Source: GCA-003244245 sp963822695 | GTDB taxonomy: Bacteria; Actinomycetota; Actinomycetes; Mycobacteriales; Pseudonocardiaceae | Assembly (NCBI GenBank): GCA_963822695.1 | Contig: CAWGJH010000013.1 | Span: forward strand, 62,001-126,000 | Length of the DNA stretch: 64,000 nucleotides | Reading direction: 5' to 3' | Shown here: positions 53,557-62,487 of the stretch, in pieces | Layout: the number at the start of each line of letters is the position of its first letter | Position numbering within the stretch: the stretch's first letter is position 1 | Translations under genes and position numbers: made by a program | Notes under the pieces: generated by a model | What the model saw: the letters and a program-made list of their open reading frames with translations, nothing else | Databases searched by the model: none | What the model was told of the DNA's origin: nothing

Positions 53557-55628
53557 CGGTGCTTCGTGTCCAGCGCGAGGGACGGTGCGCAAGGGTGTGC
53601 ACCATCCTCCGGGAGCGGGTTGCGCACCTGGACGTACTGGTCACCGCCGGCTGGATCCAGCCGCATCCGGGCGAACGCCTTGATGGGCAACGTGGGGGCA
53701 AGGAGGGCGGCACGGTCGGCGGCGACGTCCTCGCGCAGTGCCGGATCAGCGTCCAAGCCGGCCAGGAGTCCCTCCAGAACCGCCCTGACACGCTGCCATG
53801 CCGCTCCCGGGTTAACGCCACATCGAGTGACCAAGTGGGCGACGACCTCGCCGAGGTGGTTCGACAGCACGGTGTACAGCGTCTTGGCCCGCATCACGTG
53901 GACGTCGTCAGTCACCGTGACCGTTCCCGGCCGGGGGTCGAGCCGCAGTCCCTGCCGGCGCAGCCGTGGGGGGTAGATCCGCATCCCACCCCAGTCCCGC
54001 AACACCAACCGGGTAGGCACAGCGCCGACGAAGGTGAAGATGCAGTTCTGCAGGTGGGCCTCCACCGCGATGCCGTACTTGGTCATGAGGATCACGGTCA
54101 CGGGCAGGAGCAGCGTGGCGTACTCCTCGGCAAAGCGCAGCCCGGCCATGCCGAGGTCTGTCTCGCCGCGCGTCACCGCATAGCGGGTAACGAGCTCGAC
54201 CAGCAGGGTGGACTCCGTCACCGGCGCGCCGGCGGGCAGCGCACAGCCGGGCACGGGCAGCTCGTCGGGGCGAAGGTAGGTGCTGATGTCGCTGCGAACG
54301 AGTGCGGACAGCGCGCGGGAGCGGCGGTCCGGGTCCGGATCGTGGGCAGGCGGCCGGTAACTGGCGCCAGCGAGCTCGTTGAGCAGGACGATCCGATCGG
54401 TCAGAACGGGCTCACGGTCGATGATCTGCTGGAGCAGCCGGCTGTACACCGGACCGTTGTTCGTCGTGTGCGCCGAGATGGACCGTCGGGTCGAGCCGAT
54501 CAACGTGTCGAGGGCGGTCTTGACAAGCAGGCGCCGGCCCGCGAGTGAGCGCTCGGTGAGCAACGTCCGCACGCTGGATGTCGGCACGCCAGCCAGCCGG
54601 GCAGCGGGCACGGGCACCACCGTGCGCTCGGCGATCTCGTCCGCGAGTAGGGGGCGGACGACCTGTTCGAGCTGCCAGGCGTGCACGGGCAGGAACACGT
54701 AGCCGGTCGGGTCGAGCTGATCGACGCGGAAGTGCGCGCGGATGGCGGTGTCGAGTCGCGGGTACTCGGCACACAGCAGCTGCCCGACATCGCGGCCTCG
54801 TTCATCGGGCGTGGACTCGACGCGCTCTCGCCGGATGCCCACCAGGATCAGATCGGTGGACGTCTCGGACTCCAGGTCGTGGCGCAGCAGGGCAGCTGGT
54901 TGCATTCCCAGCCGCCCGCGCCCGCACGGGTGCAGGTTGTGCCCCTCAGTATTGAGCCGCTCGAAGAACACCATCACGTCCTCGGCCGCCTCGCGGGTGG
55001 AGAGCATCTGCGCAAGACCTACCGTGTCCGGCACGTGCAGCTGGATCGCGGCCTGGCGCAGGGCCAGCCGCTGCTCCTCAGATCGCGCGTAGGCCAGTGT
55101 GAGGTTGGCCACGGTGTCCGCGAGCTCGGCGGCGAACGATCGCCAGCCCGGCGCCGGCTCGTACTCGGCCATGAGCTCGACGAGACCGTGCGGCGACTCG
55201 ATCACGGTCACCTCGCCGGCGCGCAGGCACAGCACCGGGTCGCCCGGCTTGACGTTGTTGAAGGCGTGCTCGGCGCGGATCGGGAAGGCCAGCACCGTCG
55301 TGCCGTCAAGCTCGTGAACTTGCCAGACGCCTGGCTGAACACCGCCCAGCAGCAACTCGAGTGCGGACGGATCCGCGCGGTCCAGCACGCGGGTGCTGGC
55401 GTCGAGACGACGGCTGGCCGTCCGGATCGCACCGACGTCCTCCCGCCACAGGGCCGCGAGTAGACGGTGCAAGACCACGGTCCGCGCCCTGGGCAGCTGC
55501 TCGAGGAACGCTGCGGCGTAGCGCGGCGCGTTCGCGCCCAGGGTCTCGTACATCCGCAACTCTTCAAGCGTACGAAGCTGCATCTGATCTGGGGCCACCT
55601 GATCTGGGGTGGTGTCCTGGAGGCTCAT
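53553..55628 (-). CDS. IucA/IucC family NIS siderophore synthetase (second)
   Basis: A 691-residue protein. Conserved blocks are GHNLHPCGRGRLGM, YVFLPVHAWQLEQVV, the ATP-binding VKTALDTLIGSTRRSISAHT followed by NNGPV, and EAHLQNCIFTFVG then LVLRDWGGMRIYPPRL. It condenses a carboxylate such as citrate with an amine or alcohol using ATP. ATG 55628 overlaps the previous stop by 4 bases. A second synthetase upstream suggests two sequential couplings. Confidence 0.93.
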   Translation of the reverse strand: MSLQDTTPDQVAPDQMQLRTLEELRMYETLGANAPRYAAAFLEQLPRARTVVLHRLLAALWREDVGAIRTASRRLDASTRVLDRADPSALELLLGGVQPGVWQVHELDGTTVLAFPIRAEHAFNNVKPGDPVLCLRAGEVTVIESPHGLVELMAEYEPAPGWRSFAAELADTVANLTLAYARSEEQRLALRQAAIQLHVPDTVGLAQMLSTREAAEDVMVFFERLNTEGHNLHPCGRGRLGMQPAALLRHDLESETSTDLILVGIRRERVESTPDERGRDVGQLLCAEYPRLDTAIRAHFRVDQLDPTGYVFLPVHAWQLEQVVRPLLADEIAERTVVPVPAARLAGVPTSSVRTLLTERSLAGRRLLVKTALDTLIGSTRRSISAHTTNNGPVYSRLLQQIIDREPVLTDRIVLLNELAGASYRPPAHDPDPDRRSRALSALVRSDISTYLRPDELPVPGCALPAGAPVTESTLLVELVTRYAVTRGETDLGMAGLRFAEEYATLLLPVTVILMTKYGIAVEAHLQNCIFTFVGAVPTRLVLRDWGGMRIYPPRLRRQGLRLDPRPGTVTVTDDVHVMRAKTLYTVLSNHLGEVVAHLVTRCGVNPGAAWQRVRAVLEGLLAGLDADPALREDVAADRAALLAPTLPIKAFARMRLDPAGGDQYVQVRNPLPEDGAHPCAPSLALDTKHR

Positions 55629-57565
55629 GCGGCGCTCCCCAACGGGTTGGGCACAGCTACCCACTGGGGAACATGGGGGCTGGCGGACAGGTGGACCCTC
55701 AACATGGACTTGGACAGCAGCGTGGGACCGAACAGGGCGGCCTCGTCACGGCTGGCCTGGGCCGCGATGGCGGGGTCCGCAGTGAGTGTTGCATAGGCGC
55801 GGCGGCAGCACCGGGCAACCAGCCCCCACAACCGTGAGGAATCAATCTGGCTCACCCTGGCGAGCGCGGCGACGACCTGGCTGAGGTTGGTGTTAACCAA
55901 GGGGAAGAACAGGGCAGCACGGAACTCGTCCTCGTCATCCGTAGGCAGTGCGCCCAGCAATGCCGGTGGACGCAGGCCGCTGCGAGTCAGGCGCGCCTTG
56001 CTGACCCGGATGCTGCCAAAGTCACGGTAGAGCAAGCGTACCGGCAGACCGCTGCGCAACACCACGACGGCATTCTGCCCATGGGGCTCCAGCGCAACCC
56101 CCCAGCGGGACAACAAGGTGAACAGCGCGGGCAACGCACAGTCGCAGTAGCTGGCGAGGAAGCGTTCGGCGGTGTCGGAGCATGAGCGCCGGCGAGTGGA
56201 CGCCAGCTCGCCGAGCACGTCGGCGAGCAGCGGCTGGCCGCTGCGCGGCGAGCGGGCAGCGAGGGCGGCGACCGGAAGCGCGATCTCACCGTTGCCGACG
56301 TGGCGCTCCGGGGACTCCCGAACGATCGCGGCAAGGCTGGCCGCAGCATTGACCGACTCCCCCGGCGCTGGCCGGTAGCTCCCGGCAGCCCACTCGGCAA
56401 GGCTGACGAACCGGCCGCCGAAGCCGTGCTCGCGCCGGCAGATCTCGGCCAACAGCGCGGACATCATCGGACCGTTGCGGGCCGTTGCCGGCGAGACGAC
56501 GCGGGTCGCGGTGGTCAGCCGGATGTCGACCGCGGTCTTGATGTGGGCGGCCCGCCGGTCCGTCGCGGGGGCGAGCGTCCGCAGCGACAGCAGCGGCCGG
56601 GCGGGGATCCGCGCTCGCGGGATGACGATGACGCGCCCGTCAGCGAGCTGCTCGGCGTAGCGGTCCTCCAGTACGCGGCGCAGCTGCCACGGGTGGACCG
56701 GAAGCAACTCGTAATCAGCCGGATCCCGCCGAACGCCGCGCAGGTGCGCGTCGGCGGCGTCAGCGACCCCCGGGTGCCAGCGGCGCAGCAGGTCAGTCAT
56801 CCCCCACTGGGCACACGACATCTGGGCAAATGACGACTGCGCAAACGACGACTGGGCAAACGACGACTGGGCGATGGCGACGATCCGGACCGCGACCTCA
56901 TCGGTCCACTCCGGGGCGTAGGCGAACAGTTCCGCCACGGTCATCCCGCCGCGGATCCGCGCGCACGGATGCAGCGGATGCCCGTCGACGACGGCTTGCT
57001 CGAACAGAGCGAGCGGGCTGAACCCCGGGTCGGCGGCGGCCCGCCGGGCGGCCCAGCGCAGCGCGTTGTCGCCAGGGTTCCGGTCGATCCCCAACCGGTC
57101 ACGCCGCCAGGACTCGCCGACCAGCGCGAGCGCATGGTTGACGACGCTGTCGCCCAACTCGGCGGACAACCTCAGCCACCGGCCGGGCCGGACCGCCATG
57201 ACCGCGGTGAGCAGCGCAACGGGGTGGTCAATCAGCTGCGGGAGCGCTCCGTGCAGGGTGACGGCCAGCCCGGCCGGACGCTCCGCGAAGGCGTCGGCGA
57301 TCACCGGTGGGCCGGACAGCGTGGTGCCGTCAGGCAGCAGCAGCGTCGCGCGGCCATCGCGTGCCGACGGGACAAGGCCATCGATCCGCTCCCGCGACAG
57401 CGCGACCCACAGCTTGCCCAGCGCCGCCGCCCGAGCTTGCCGTAAGGCCGTGCCGTACCCGGTGACCAGCGCAGGGTACCGGCTGCGCAGCGCCGCGAGC
57501 GCGGCCTGCTCCGCCGTCGTGTCACCACCGAGTGCGCGTCCATCGCGGGGCAGATCACAGGCCAC
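55625..57565 (-). CDS. IucA/IucC family NIS siderophore synthetase (first)
   Basis: A protein of about 646 residues. It carries DGHPLHPCARIRGGMTVAEL, YELLPVHPWQLRRVLEDRYA, IKTAVDIRLTTATRVVSPAT followed by ARNGPMM, and EPHGQNAVVVL then RLLYRDFGSIRVSKARL. GTG 57565 is preferred because GGAGG lies about eight bases before it; GTG 57604 is the longer option. A 15-base tandem repeat inserts AQSSF copies near residue 235. It is the first gene of the three-gene cassette, about 40 bases after a candidate iron box. No siderophore export or uptake gene is present in the window. Confidence 0.92.
   Translation of the reverse strand: MACDLPRDGRALGGDTTAEQAALAALRSRYPALVTGYGTALRQARAAALGKLWVALSRERIDGLVPSARDGRATLLLPDGTTLSGPPVIADAFAERPAGLAVTLHGALPQLIDHPVALLTAVMAVRPGRWLRLSAELGDSVVNHALALVGESWRRDRLGIDRNPGDNALRWAARRAAADPGFSPLALFEQAVVDGHPLHPCARIRGGMTVAELFAYAPEWTDEVAVRIVAIAQSSFAQSSFAQSSFAQMSCAQWGMTDLLRRWHPGVADAADAHLRGVRRDPADYELLPVHPWQLRRVLEDRYAEQLADGRVIVIPRARIPARPLLSLRTLAPATDRRAAHIKTAVDIRLTTATRVVSPATARNGPMMSALLAEICRREHGFGGRFVSLAEWAAGSYRPAPGESVNAAASLAAIVRESPERHVGNGEIALPVAALAARSPRSGQPLLADVLGELASTRRRSCSDTAERFLASYCDCALPALFTLLSRWGVALEPHGQNAVVVLRSGLPVRLLYRDFGSIRVSKARLTRSGLRPPALLGALPTDDEDEFRAALFFPLVNTNLSQVVAALARVSQIDSSRLWGLVARCCRRAYATLTADPAIAAQASRDEAALFGPTLLSKSMLRVHLSASPHVPQWVAVPNPLGSAA
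56807..56866 (-). repeat. In-frame 15-bp tandem repeat in the siderophore synthetase
   Basis: Four consecutive 15-base units starting CTGGGCA or CTGCGCA, with slight variation. On the coding strand they give AQSSF three times and AQMSC once. Being a multiple of three, expansion or loss keeps the frame. It falls in a loop between conserved blocks. Confidence 0.85.
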
Positions 57566-57605
57566 GGCCCGCCCTCCAACCCGCTCAGCAGCTCCAGTGC
57601 CCACA

Positions 57606-57624
57606 GTAGGTGAGGAAAACCTTA
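57606..57624 (-). promoter_or_regulatory. Candidate IdeR/DmdR iron box before the siderophore cassette
   Basis: GTAGGTGAGGAAAACCTTA matches 14 of 19 positions of the IdeR consensus TTAGGTTAGGCTAACCTAA, with both half-site cores (AGGT, ACCT) kept. It lies directly upstream of the first synthetase, as expected for iron-repressed genes. Confidence 0.6.
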
Positions 57625-57748
57625 GTCGGTACCTGGAACGCGATCAGCGACCGCGGACGATTCAGGGCAGCGGCTATCGGAAGGGTCGGGCTCATCGTCA
57701 GTATGATCGGTACGCTGCGATAAGTACGCGGCAGAGAGGGTCGGTACG

Positions 57749-58222
57749 GTGCTGACAGCTCGGGTAGCAGGCGAGGACTTCGAGCTGGACGCGGCGGGCG
57801 TCGAGTTCTCCGTTGCTGGTGTGGACCCCGAGCTCATCCGCGAGCACTACGTGGTGATCGGCCGACGCCGGTATCCGCCGAAGCAGGTGCTTGCGGCGGT
57901 GACGGGGCTCGACCGCAGTGATTTCACCACCCACCAGGCCAGGTCGCTTCTGCGGCGGCTCGGGTTCGGCGTGCACCGCCGGGGGTACGTGCCGTCACCT
58001 CGGGACGGTGACATGAGCACGTGGCCGCACCGGGGGGCCGAGGCGGCCGCCTTGGAGCCATACATCGGGCGCTGGATCGCCCAAGGCGGCCTCGAAGTGC
58101 TTTATGACGCGGACTCACCGTACGACGTGGTGCGCTGGCTGCGCACGAACGGCCTGCGCGCCACGGTGTGGAAGGTGCCGACGACGCCGGAGGAGGCCGG
58201 CTCCATGCTGTCCACGCCGTGA
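57749..58222 (+). CDS. Conserved hypothetical protein
   Basis: A 157-residue protein with a GTG start, divergent from the siderophore genes. The central RRYPPKQVLAAVTGLDRSDF, then TTHQARSLLRRLGFGVHRRG, recurs in actinobacterial proteins of unknown function and looks like a small DNA- or RNA-binding module. The C-terminal part (YDVVRWLRTNGLRATVWKVP) is globular. Function and link to the siderophore genes are unknown. Confidence 0.7.
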   Translation: MLTARVAGEDFELDAAGVEFSVAGVDPELIREHYVVIGRRRYPPKQVLAAVTGLDRSDFTTHQARSLLRRLGFGVHRRGYVPSPRDGDMSTWPHRGAEAAALEPYIGRWIAQGGLEVLYDADSPYDVVRWLRTNGLRATVWKVPTTPEEAGSMLSTP

Positions 58223-58277
58223 AGATTGCCTACCGCGAACTGCCACACGAGATCGACGGCTGCACACCGTTGATCCG

Positions 58278-58655
58278 TCAGCTCTTGATGAGCTGCTGCG
58301 CTCGTTGGAAGGTAATCCCGGTCAACGAGCCGATGTCGCGGAGTGGAAACCCCCGGCGGTGGAGCAGGTCAAAAGCGGCGCGGGTACGTTCTTCGGCACG
58401 CTCCTTCAACGCTTGAACCTCAGCGCGAAGCTCTCGGGCCTCGGCTGCCGCTTCCCCGGCCTCCCCGGGTAGATGGGCTTGCACATCAAGGCTCTCGGGC
58501 TCGACAGGCTGGCCAGTCTGGATCTCGATGACCTCGGCAGCGTCGGCAGACACCTGGTTGAGCCGACGGCTCTGGGTGATGGCGCCGGGAACGTCAGGGA
58601 CAGTAACAACCCACCATTCGGTGTCGTCCCATTCGGCGTTGACACGGTAGTTCAC
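58278..58655 (-). CDS. hicB: HicB-like antitoxin
   Basis: A 125-residue protein. The N-terminal HicB fold reads YRVNAEWDDTEWWVVTVPDV, then PGAITQSRRLNQVSADAAEV. The C-terminal half has a coiled coil (REVQALKERAEE-like) and a helix-turn-helix-like end, RRGFPLRDIGSLTGITFQRA. GTG 58655 has GAGGAGG seven bases upstream, which decides the start, and overlaps the hicA stop (GTGA). The toxin partner is frameshifted. Confidence 0.8.
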   Translation of the reverse strand: MNYRVNAEWDDTEWWVVTVPDVPGAITQSRRLNQVSADAAEVIEIQTGQPVEPESLDVQAHLPGEAGEAAAEARELRAEVQALKERAEERTRAAFDLLHRRGFPLRDIGSLTGITFQRAQQLIKS

Positions 58656-58863
58656 TGTTGAGCCTCCTCGATCCACTTCGGGCCGAACGCCGGTGCAAGT
58701 TGCCGTTGGATCGCGCGCAGGGTGCCCGGAGCCTGGGTTTTCACACAGGCTTTCAGCGTGGTGCTGTGGCACCGGGAGCAGTCCACTTCTCGTGGGAGCC
58801 TTTGCCGCCGTCCTCCACACAACCCTTGAACCGCAAGAGCTTTCGGAGATCCTTAGTGACCAT
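58652..58863 (-). pseudogene. hicA: HicA mRNA interferase, frameshifted
   Basis: The ATG at 58863 opens MVTKDLRKLLRFKGCVEDGG, then KGSHEKWTAPG with the catalytic His of HicA. After that a one-base loss near 58760 sends the frame to a stop. The true continuation, HSTTLKACVKTQAPGTLRAI, ending FGPKWIEEAQQ, is found in the next frame and stops at 58652 by overlapping hicB. The length (212 bases) is one short of 71 codons, confirming a single-base lesion. Confidence 0.75.
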
Positions 58864-58883
58864 CGGCCTCAGTGACCATCGGC
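58855..58883. repeat. 13-bp direct repeat duplicating the hicA start
   Basis: AGTGACCATCGGC occurs twice, 16 bases apart, so the hicA start region (ATGGTCACT) is duplicated. The upstream ATG opens an out-of-frame eight-codon ORF that ends at a stop overlapping the real start region. Confidence 0.7.
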
Positions 58884-59076
58884 TTCAAGTCGAGCTACTA
58901 GACAACCTGACTCAATCGGGGCATCCGCCCGGCCGGCGGGCGGCTGGCGATGATCACACCGTGGTCTCCCCGATCTAGGTCGGGTGCGCCTATCCACAGA
59001 GCGGGTGCCGCCGTGCTATGGCAGACTTCGCCATAGGTGATCAGCTGACGTCAAGCCGTGGCCCGTGCTCCCGATC

Positions 59077-59373
59077 TCACGCGCTCCGGCGGGTGTCCTT
59101 AGCCGGCTTGCCGTACCGCTGGCGGGCAGCTTCACCGGTTGTGCCAAGCAGCGTACCAATTGACTGCCACGAGTGGCCTTTGCCGTGGGCAGCACGGACA
59201 ACTGATACAAGTGTCCGCTCGGCTTCCGATCTGGCAATAACGGCGTCGCGTATTGCCGCAAGCGCATCAGGGTCGCGCCTGTCGGAGGGATCGGGCTCGT
59301 AGTCCTCGAACCGGTGGGCCAGTTCGTCAGCGTGATCAAGGATCTCTTGCACAGTGCGCGGCATCGTCATCAC
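59077..59373 (-). CDS. Putative antitoxin with HTH-like C-terminus
   Basis: A 98-residue protein. The helical N-terminus (TVQEILDHADELAHRFEDYE) is followed by acidic residues and a helix-turn-helix-like HGKGHSWQSIGTLLGTTGEA, ending RQRYGKPAKD. It overlaps the preceding toxin-like gene by 4 bases, a reversed-order TA module (toxin first). It probably binds the inverted repeat upstream of the pair. Confidence 0.75.
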   Translation of the reverse strand: MMTMPRTVQEILDHADELAHRFEDYEPDPSDRRDPDALAAIRDAVIARSEAERTLVSVVRAAHGKGHSWQSIGTLLGTTGEAARQRYGKPAKDTRRSA

Positions 59374-59606
59374 CTCAGGAACTTCGCTCGGGCCTTCATG
59401 GCGTGAACAATCACAGGTGCCAGGTCACCGTCCACGACGCCGACCTCCAGCATCCGCGCCGACCGATCAGGTCCGATGAACATGGCGAGACCTTCGTTGA
59501 CCTCATAGATCCGGATCGGGTTGGCGTAGGCGTGGAGCATGTCTTGGTCCGGCACGTCATGCTTGCGGGCCGTACTGGCGATGATGGGCTCCGACGCCAT
59601 CGTCAC
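59370..59606 (-). CDS. Putative toxin of a small TA module
   Basis: A 78-residue protein: STARKHDVPDQDMLHAYANP, then FIGPDRSARMLEVGVVDGD and PVIVHAMKARAKFLR. The pattern NPixxx...IGxDxxxRxLEVxVV...IHAMxxRxKF is shared with the toxin at 62.5 kb, so the window has two members of one toxin family. GTG 59606 or ATG 59600 may be the start. It is directly preceded by a perfect 13-bp inverted repeat. Confidence 0.72.
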   Translation of the reverse strand: MTMASEPIIASTARKHDVPDQDMLHAYANPIRIYEVNEGLAMFIGPDRSARMLEVGVVDGDLAPVIVHAMKARAKFLR

Positions 59607-59645
59607 AAGTTAGCTTGCCAACCCAATCGTCCGCAAGCTAACTTG
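59606..59645 (-). promoter_or_regulatory. Operator-like perfect 13-bp inverted repeat
   Basis: CAAGTTAGCTTGC and GCAAGCTAACTTG are exact inverted repeats separated by 14 bases, ending at the toxin start codon. The position and perfection suggest a TA autoregulatory operator. Confidence 0.7.
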
Positions 59646-59713
59646 CGGGCCCCGTGCCTGGATGCGCTCCCCGGCAGAGTCGAACCCTGCGACAGGCACT
59701 CCAGAAGCACGAC

Positions 59714-61491
59714 TCATCGTGGAGCTTCCGGTGCCCACTCGTTGGCGAAGGTTTCCATCTGTTTGATGACGAGATCGACGGCCGCACTCTCCTCGTCCGG
59801 CGGGTAGTCGAACTTCGCCAGCAGGCGGCGGATGCGGGTGCGCAGCTTGGCGCGTACCGGCTCGCGGGAGAGCCAGTCGACACTCAGGTTCTTGCGGATG
59901 TCCGCGACCAGCGCACGAGCGATCTTTGCGAGCATGTCGTCGCCCATGAGGGCTCGCGCCATGCCCTGGTGGGCAACGGCGTCGTAGAAGGCCAACTCAG
60001 CGTGGTTGAGTGGTGGGTCAAAGCGCTCGCCGCGCCGGGCGTCCGCGGAGACCTCCTTGGCCATAGCGACCAGTTCGGCGATCATCTCAGCGCTGCTGAG
60101 CTGCTGACGCATGTAGCGGATCATGAGGTTTTCGAGGCGCTCGACGAAGCTGTCCCGGCGGACGATGTTGTGCCGGGTCACCTCGCGCATCTTCTGCTCG
60201 ATCAGGCGACGCAGGGCTTCGACGGCCAGGTGTGGCGTCTCGGACGTCTGGAGCTTGCGCAGAGCTTCCCCGTTGAGCTGGGTGAGATCGAGATGTCCGA
60301 GGCCGGCCTCGGCGTACAGGTCGGTGATCTCCTCGCCTCGACGACGGAAGCTGCCAGCTGGGACAGATACAGGTTGACCTCGGCGGCCACCGGCTTGCCA
60401 CTGGCCTCGCGGTCCGCGGCGTCCAGCTTCACCATCCAGGCCCTTACCTCGACGAAGAAGGCGATGTCACGACGCCAGGTTGCCAGGTCGTCGAAACGCT
60501 CTGCGATCTCCCGGCTCATCGCGCACACCCGGTGGAAGCGCTCCAGTCGGGTGGCGCTATCCCGGAAGCGGGCGGCGAGCGTCTTGGTTCCGGGCTCGAC
60601 CTGGTTGCCGGGGGTACGCGGGTCACGCAGATGGTTGGCCACCAGGCGCAGCGCGCGCCGGCGCGACTGGGGGTGGGAGGTGTCGGCGAGCAGTGCCCGC
60701 CAGTCGATACCGGTGAGCAGGCCGCAGATGGTGCTGTACTCGTTGCGGACCTCGGTGATCGCCCGGTCGATGTCCCGGCCCAGAGTCTGGTCCTGCCGGT
60801 CGCTCGGGGTGTACTCGGTGAGGGCCTTCTTCAGATTCTCGGTGAGCGGCGCGTAGCCGACGAGTAGGCCGTCCTGCTTGCCGAGGAAGCGCCGGTTGAC
60901 CCGGGCCACCGCCTGCATGAGGTTCGCGCCTTGCATCGGGCGATCCATGTAAAGAGTATGGATGGGCGGTGCGTCAAACCCGGTGAGCAGCATCGAATGG
61001 ACGATGAGCAGCTCCAGCTCGTCGTTCGGGTCCTTGGCGCGGGCCTGGACGATTCTGTGCTGAGAGGGGCGCAAGGTGTGCTTGCGCAGGTGCTTTGGGC
61101 CGCTGGGGTCACCGTGAAAAACGATCTTCATCTTGCCTTTATCCACCGCCTCGTGCGCCCAGCCGGGCCGCAGCTCCGCGAGGGCGTCGTAGACTTTGAC
61201 ACAGACTTCCCGGCTGACGCAGACGATCATCGCTTTGCCCGGTCCACCGAGCTGCGGGCGCATCAGCTCGGAGCGCAGCTCCCAGTGTGCCGCCAAGTCC
61301 TCGGCGAGTGTCCTTATCCGGTCGAGCGCGCCGTACACGTTGTTCATGTGGGCGGCGTACCGCATGGCCCGGCGACGCTCGGCGTCGTCCATGTCGGCGG
61401 TCAGGGCGTCAGCCTGTGCGTCGATGGTCTCCGGGTCCACGTCCGGGGGCAGCGAGACCGGGATGAGCCGCGGAGAACCCAGAGTAGCCAT
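59714..61491 (-). pseudogene. Type I restriction HsdR subunit, N-terminally deleted and frameshifted
   Basis: Only the second motor domain and C-terminus of HsdR remain. Motifs: LIPVSLPPDVDPETIDAQAD, MIVCVSREVCVKVYDAL, IVHSMLLTGFDAPPIHTLYM, and the motif VI region MQAVARVNRRFLGKQDG. Near 60355 a one-base shift moves from LYLSQLAAS to FRRRGEEITDLYAEAGLGHL, continuing in the frame that ends EWAPEAPR at 59714. The nuclease and first motor domain (about 550 residues) are absent. It cannot restrict DNA. No HsdM or HsdS is nearby. Confidence 0.8.
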
Positions 61492-61520
61492 TTCCGGACG
61501 GCCGATGATGCCCAGCCGCA

Positions 61521-62150
61521 CACCAGGCGCAGCACGGTCTATCTCCTGCAGGACGTCCCGTCATCCAGCGACTCGTTGCGCGAGGCGCTGAACCTCAAGT
61601 ACGAGGAAGAACACGGCTTCGAGATCCAGGATGTGAGCATCGGCTTGTCCCCCGGCCTCCTCTACACGGGTGTGATCGCCCGGGGCCGTCCGCCCGAGTG
61701 GGCCGACGCCGTTCACAGACTCACCGGCGTGGAGAACAAGACCGCGGCGGCGGCACTACTCGTGCCCGTCGGCGGCAAGGTCTTCGCCCTCACCTTCGGC
61801 ATGGGGCACCTTCTGCTCGACCAGTCCCGCGTGACACCCGGTTTCGGGTTCGGCTTCGCGCTCCGGGTACTCAAGCCGGATGCCGTCCGCCAGGTCACCC
61901 GCAGCATGATGGACGCTCGGGGCCGTACCGATCGGAACTCGGCAGCCCAGGACCAGCACATCCACGGCTGCGGCATTGAGGAGTACGGAGAGGTCGTCAG
62001 CCGACTCGCAGGAAAACTGGGCGAGACGTCACTCACGCTCAGCAAGGGGCGCAAGCAGTCCATGCAGATCTCGGGCATCGACGCCCTCAAGATCCACCTA
62101 GGCGCAGAGCCAAACGACCTGCTCGCGGATCTCACCGAACTCAACCGCAT
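61521..62150 (+). pseudogene. TIGR04141/DUF6119 family protein fragment
   Basis: Opposite the HsdR fragment, a + frame reads TVYLLQDVPSSSDSLREALN, then GFEIQDVSIGLSPGLLYTGV, AAAALLVPVGGKVFALTFGM, GHLLLDQSRVTPGFGFGFAL, and HIHGCGIEEYGEVVSRLAGK. This is the N-terminal third of a TIGR04141 ('sporadically distributed') protein, often found in defence islands. There is no start codon at the proper place and the remaining about 350 residues are absent. A long open frame continues on both sides only because it runs antisense to other genes. Confidence 0.65.
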
Positions 62151-62160
62151 CGCCACGGCA

Positions 62161-62487
62161 TTAGGCGGATCTGCGAGCGGTCAGGTATGCCTCGACGGCG
62201 TCACGCGCGAGCTGCGAGAGGGTCTTGCCCTCACGAGCAGCGAGCGCCGCCGCTTCTGCCCGGGTGGCTGCGGAGAGGCGGAATCGGACTTGCGGGGAAT
62301 CCCCAGCGTCAGACAGCGAGGGCCGACCGATGCGAGCCGGCGCGAGATCGTCCAGGTCGTAGCCGACCTCGGCTTCGAGGTTGACCTTGTCGATGTAGTC
62401 GCTGTCGATCAGGTTGCCACGGGAGTCGTGAAGCAGCTCATCGGCATCGGGATCGTAGTCGGCGTCGTCGGGGGTCTCGGTGGTCAT
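62161..62487 (-). CDS. Ribbon-helix-helix type antitoxin
   Basis: A 108-residue protein. An unusual acidic N-terminus (DDADYDPDADELLHDSRGNL, toxin-neutralising) precedes a C-terminal RHH-like module, VRFRLSAATRAEAAALAARE, then GKTLSQLARDAVEAYL. The ATG overlaps the toxin stop by 4 bases. The toxin is frameshifted, so the antitoxin may be orphaned. Confidence 0.75.
   Translation of the reverse strand: MTTETPDDADYDPDADELLHDSRGNLIDSDYIDKVNLEAEVGYDLDDLAPARIGRPSLSDAGDSPQVRFRLSAATRAEAAALAAREGKTLSQLARDAVEAYLTARRSA

Noticed and set aside
59648..59715. tRNA-like sequence (TCGAACCCTGC core, GTGCCTG/CAGGCAC pairing followed by TCCA)
   Set aside because: Only about 50 bases are enclosed, the T-arm pairs badly in either orientation and no anticodon arm is present. 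It is at most a tRNA scrap, or chance.
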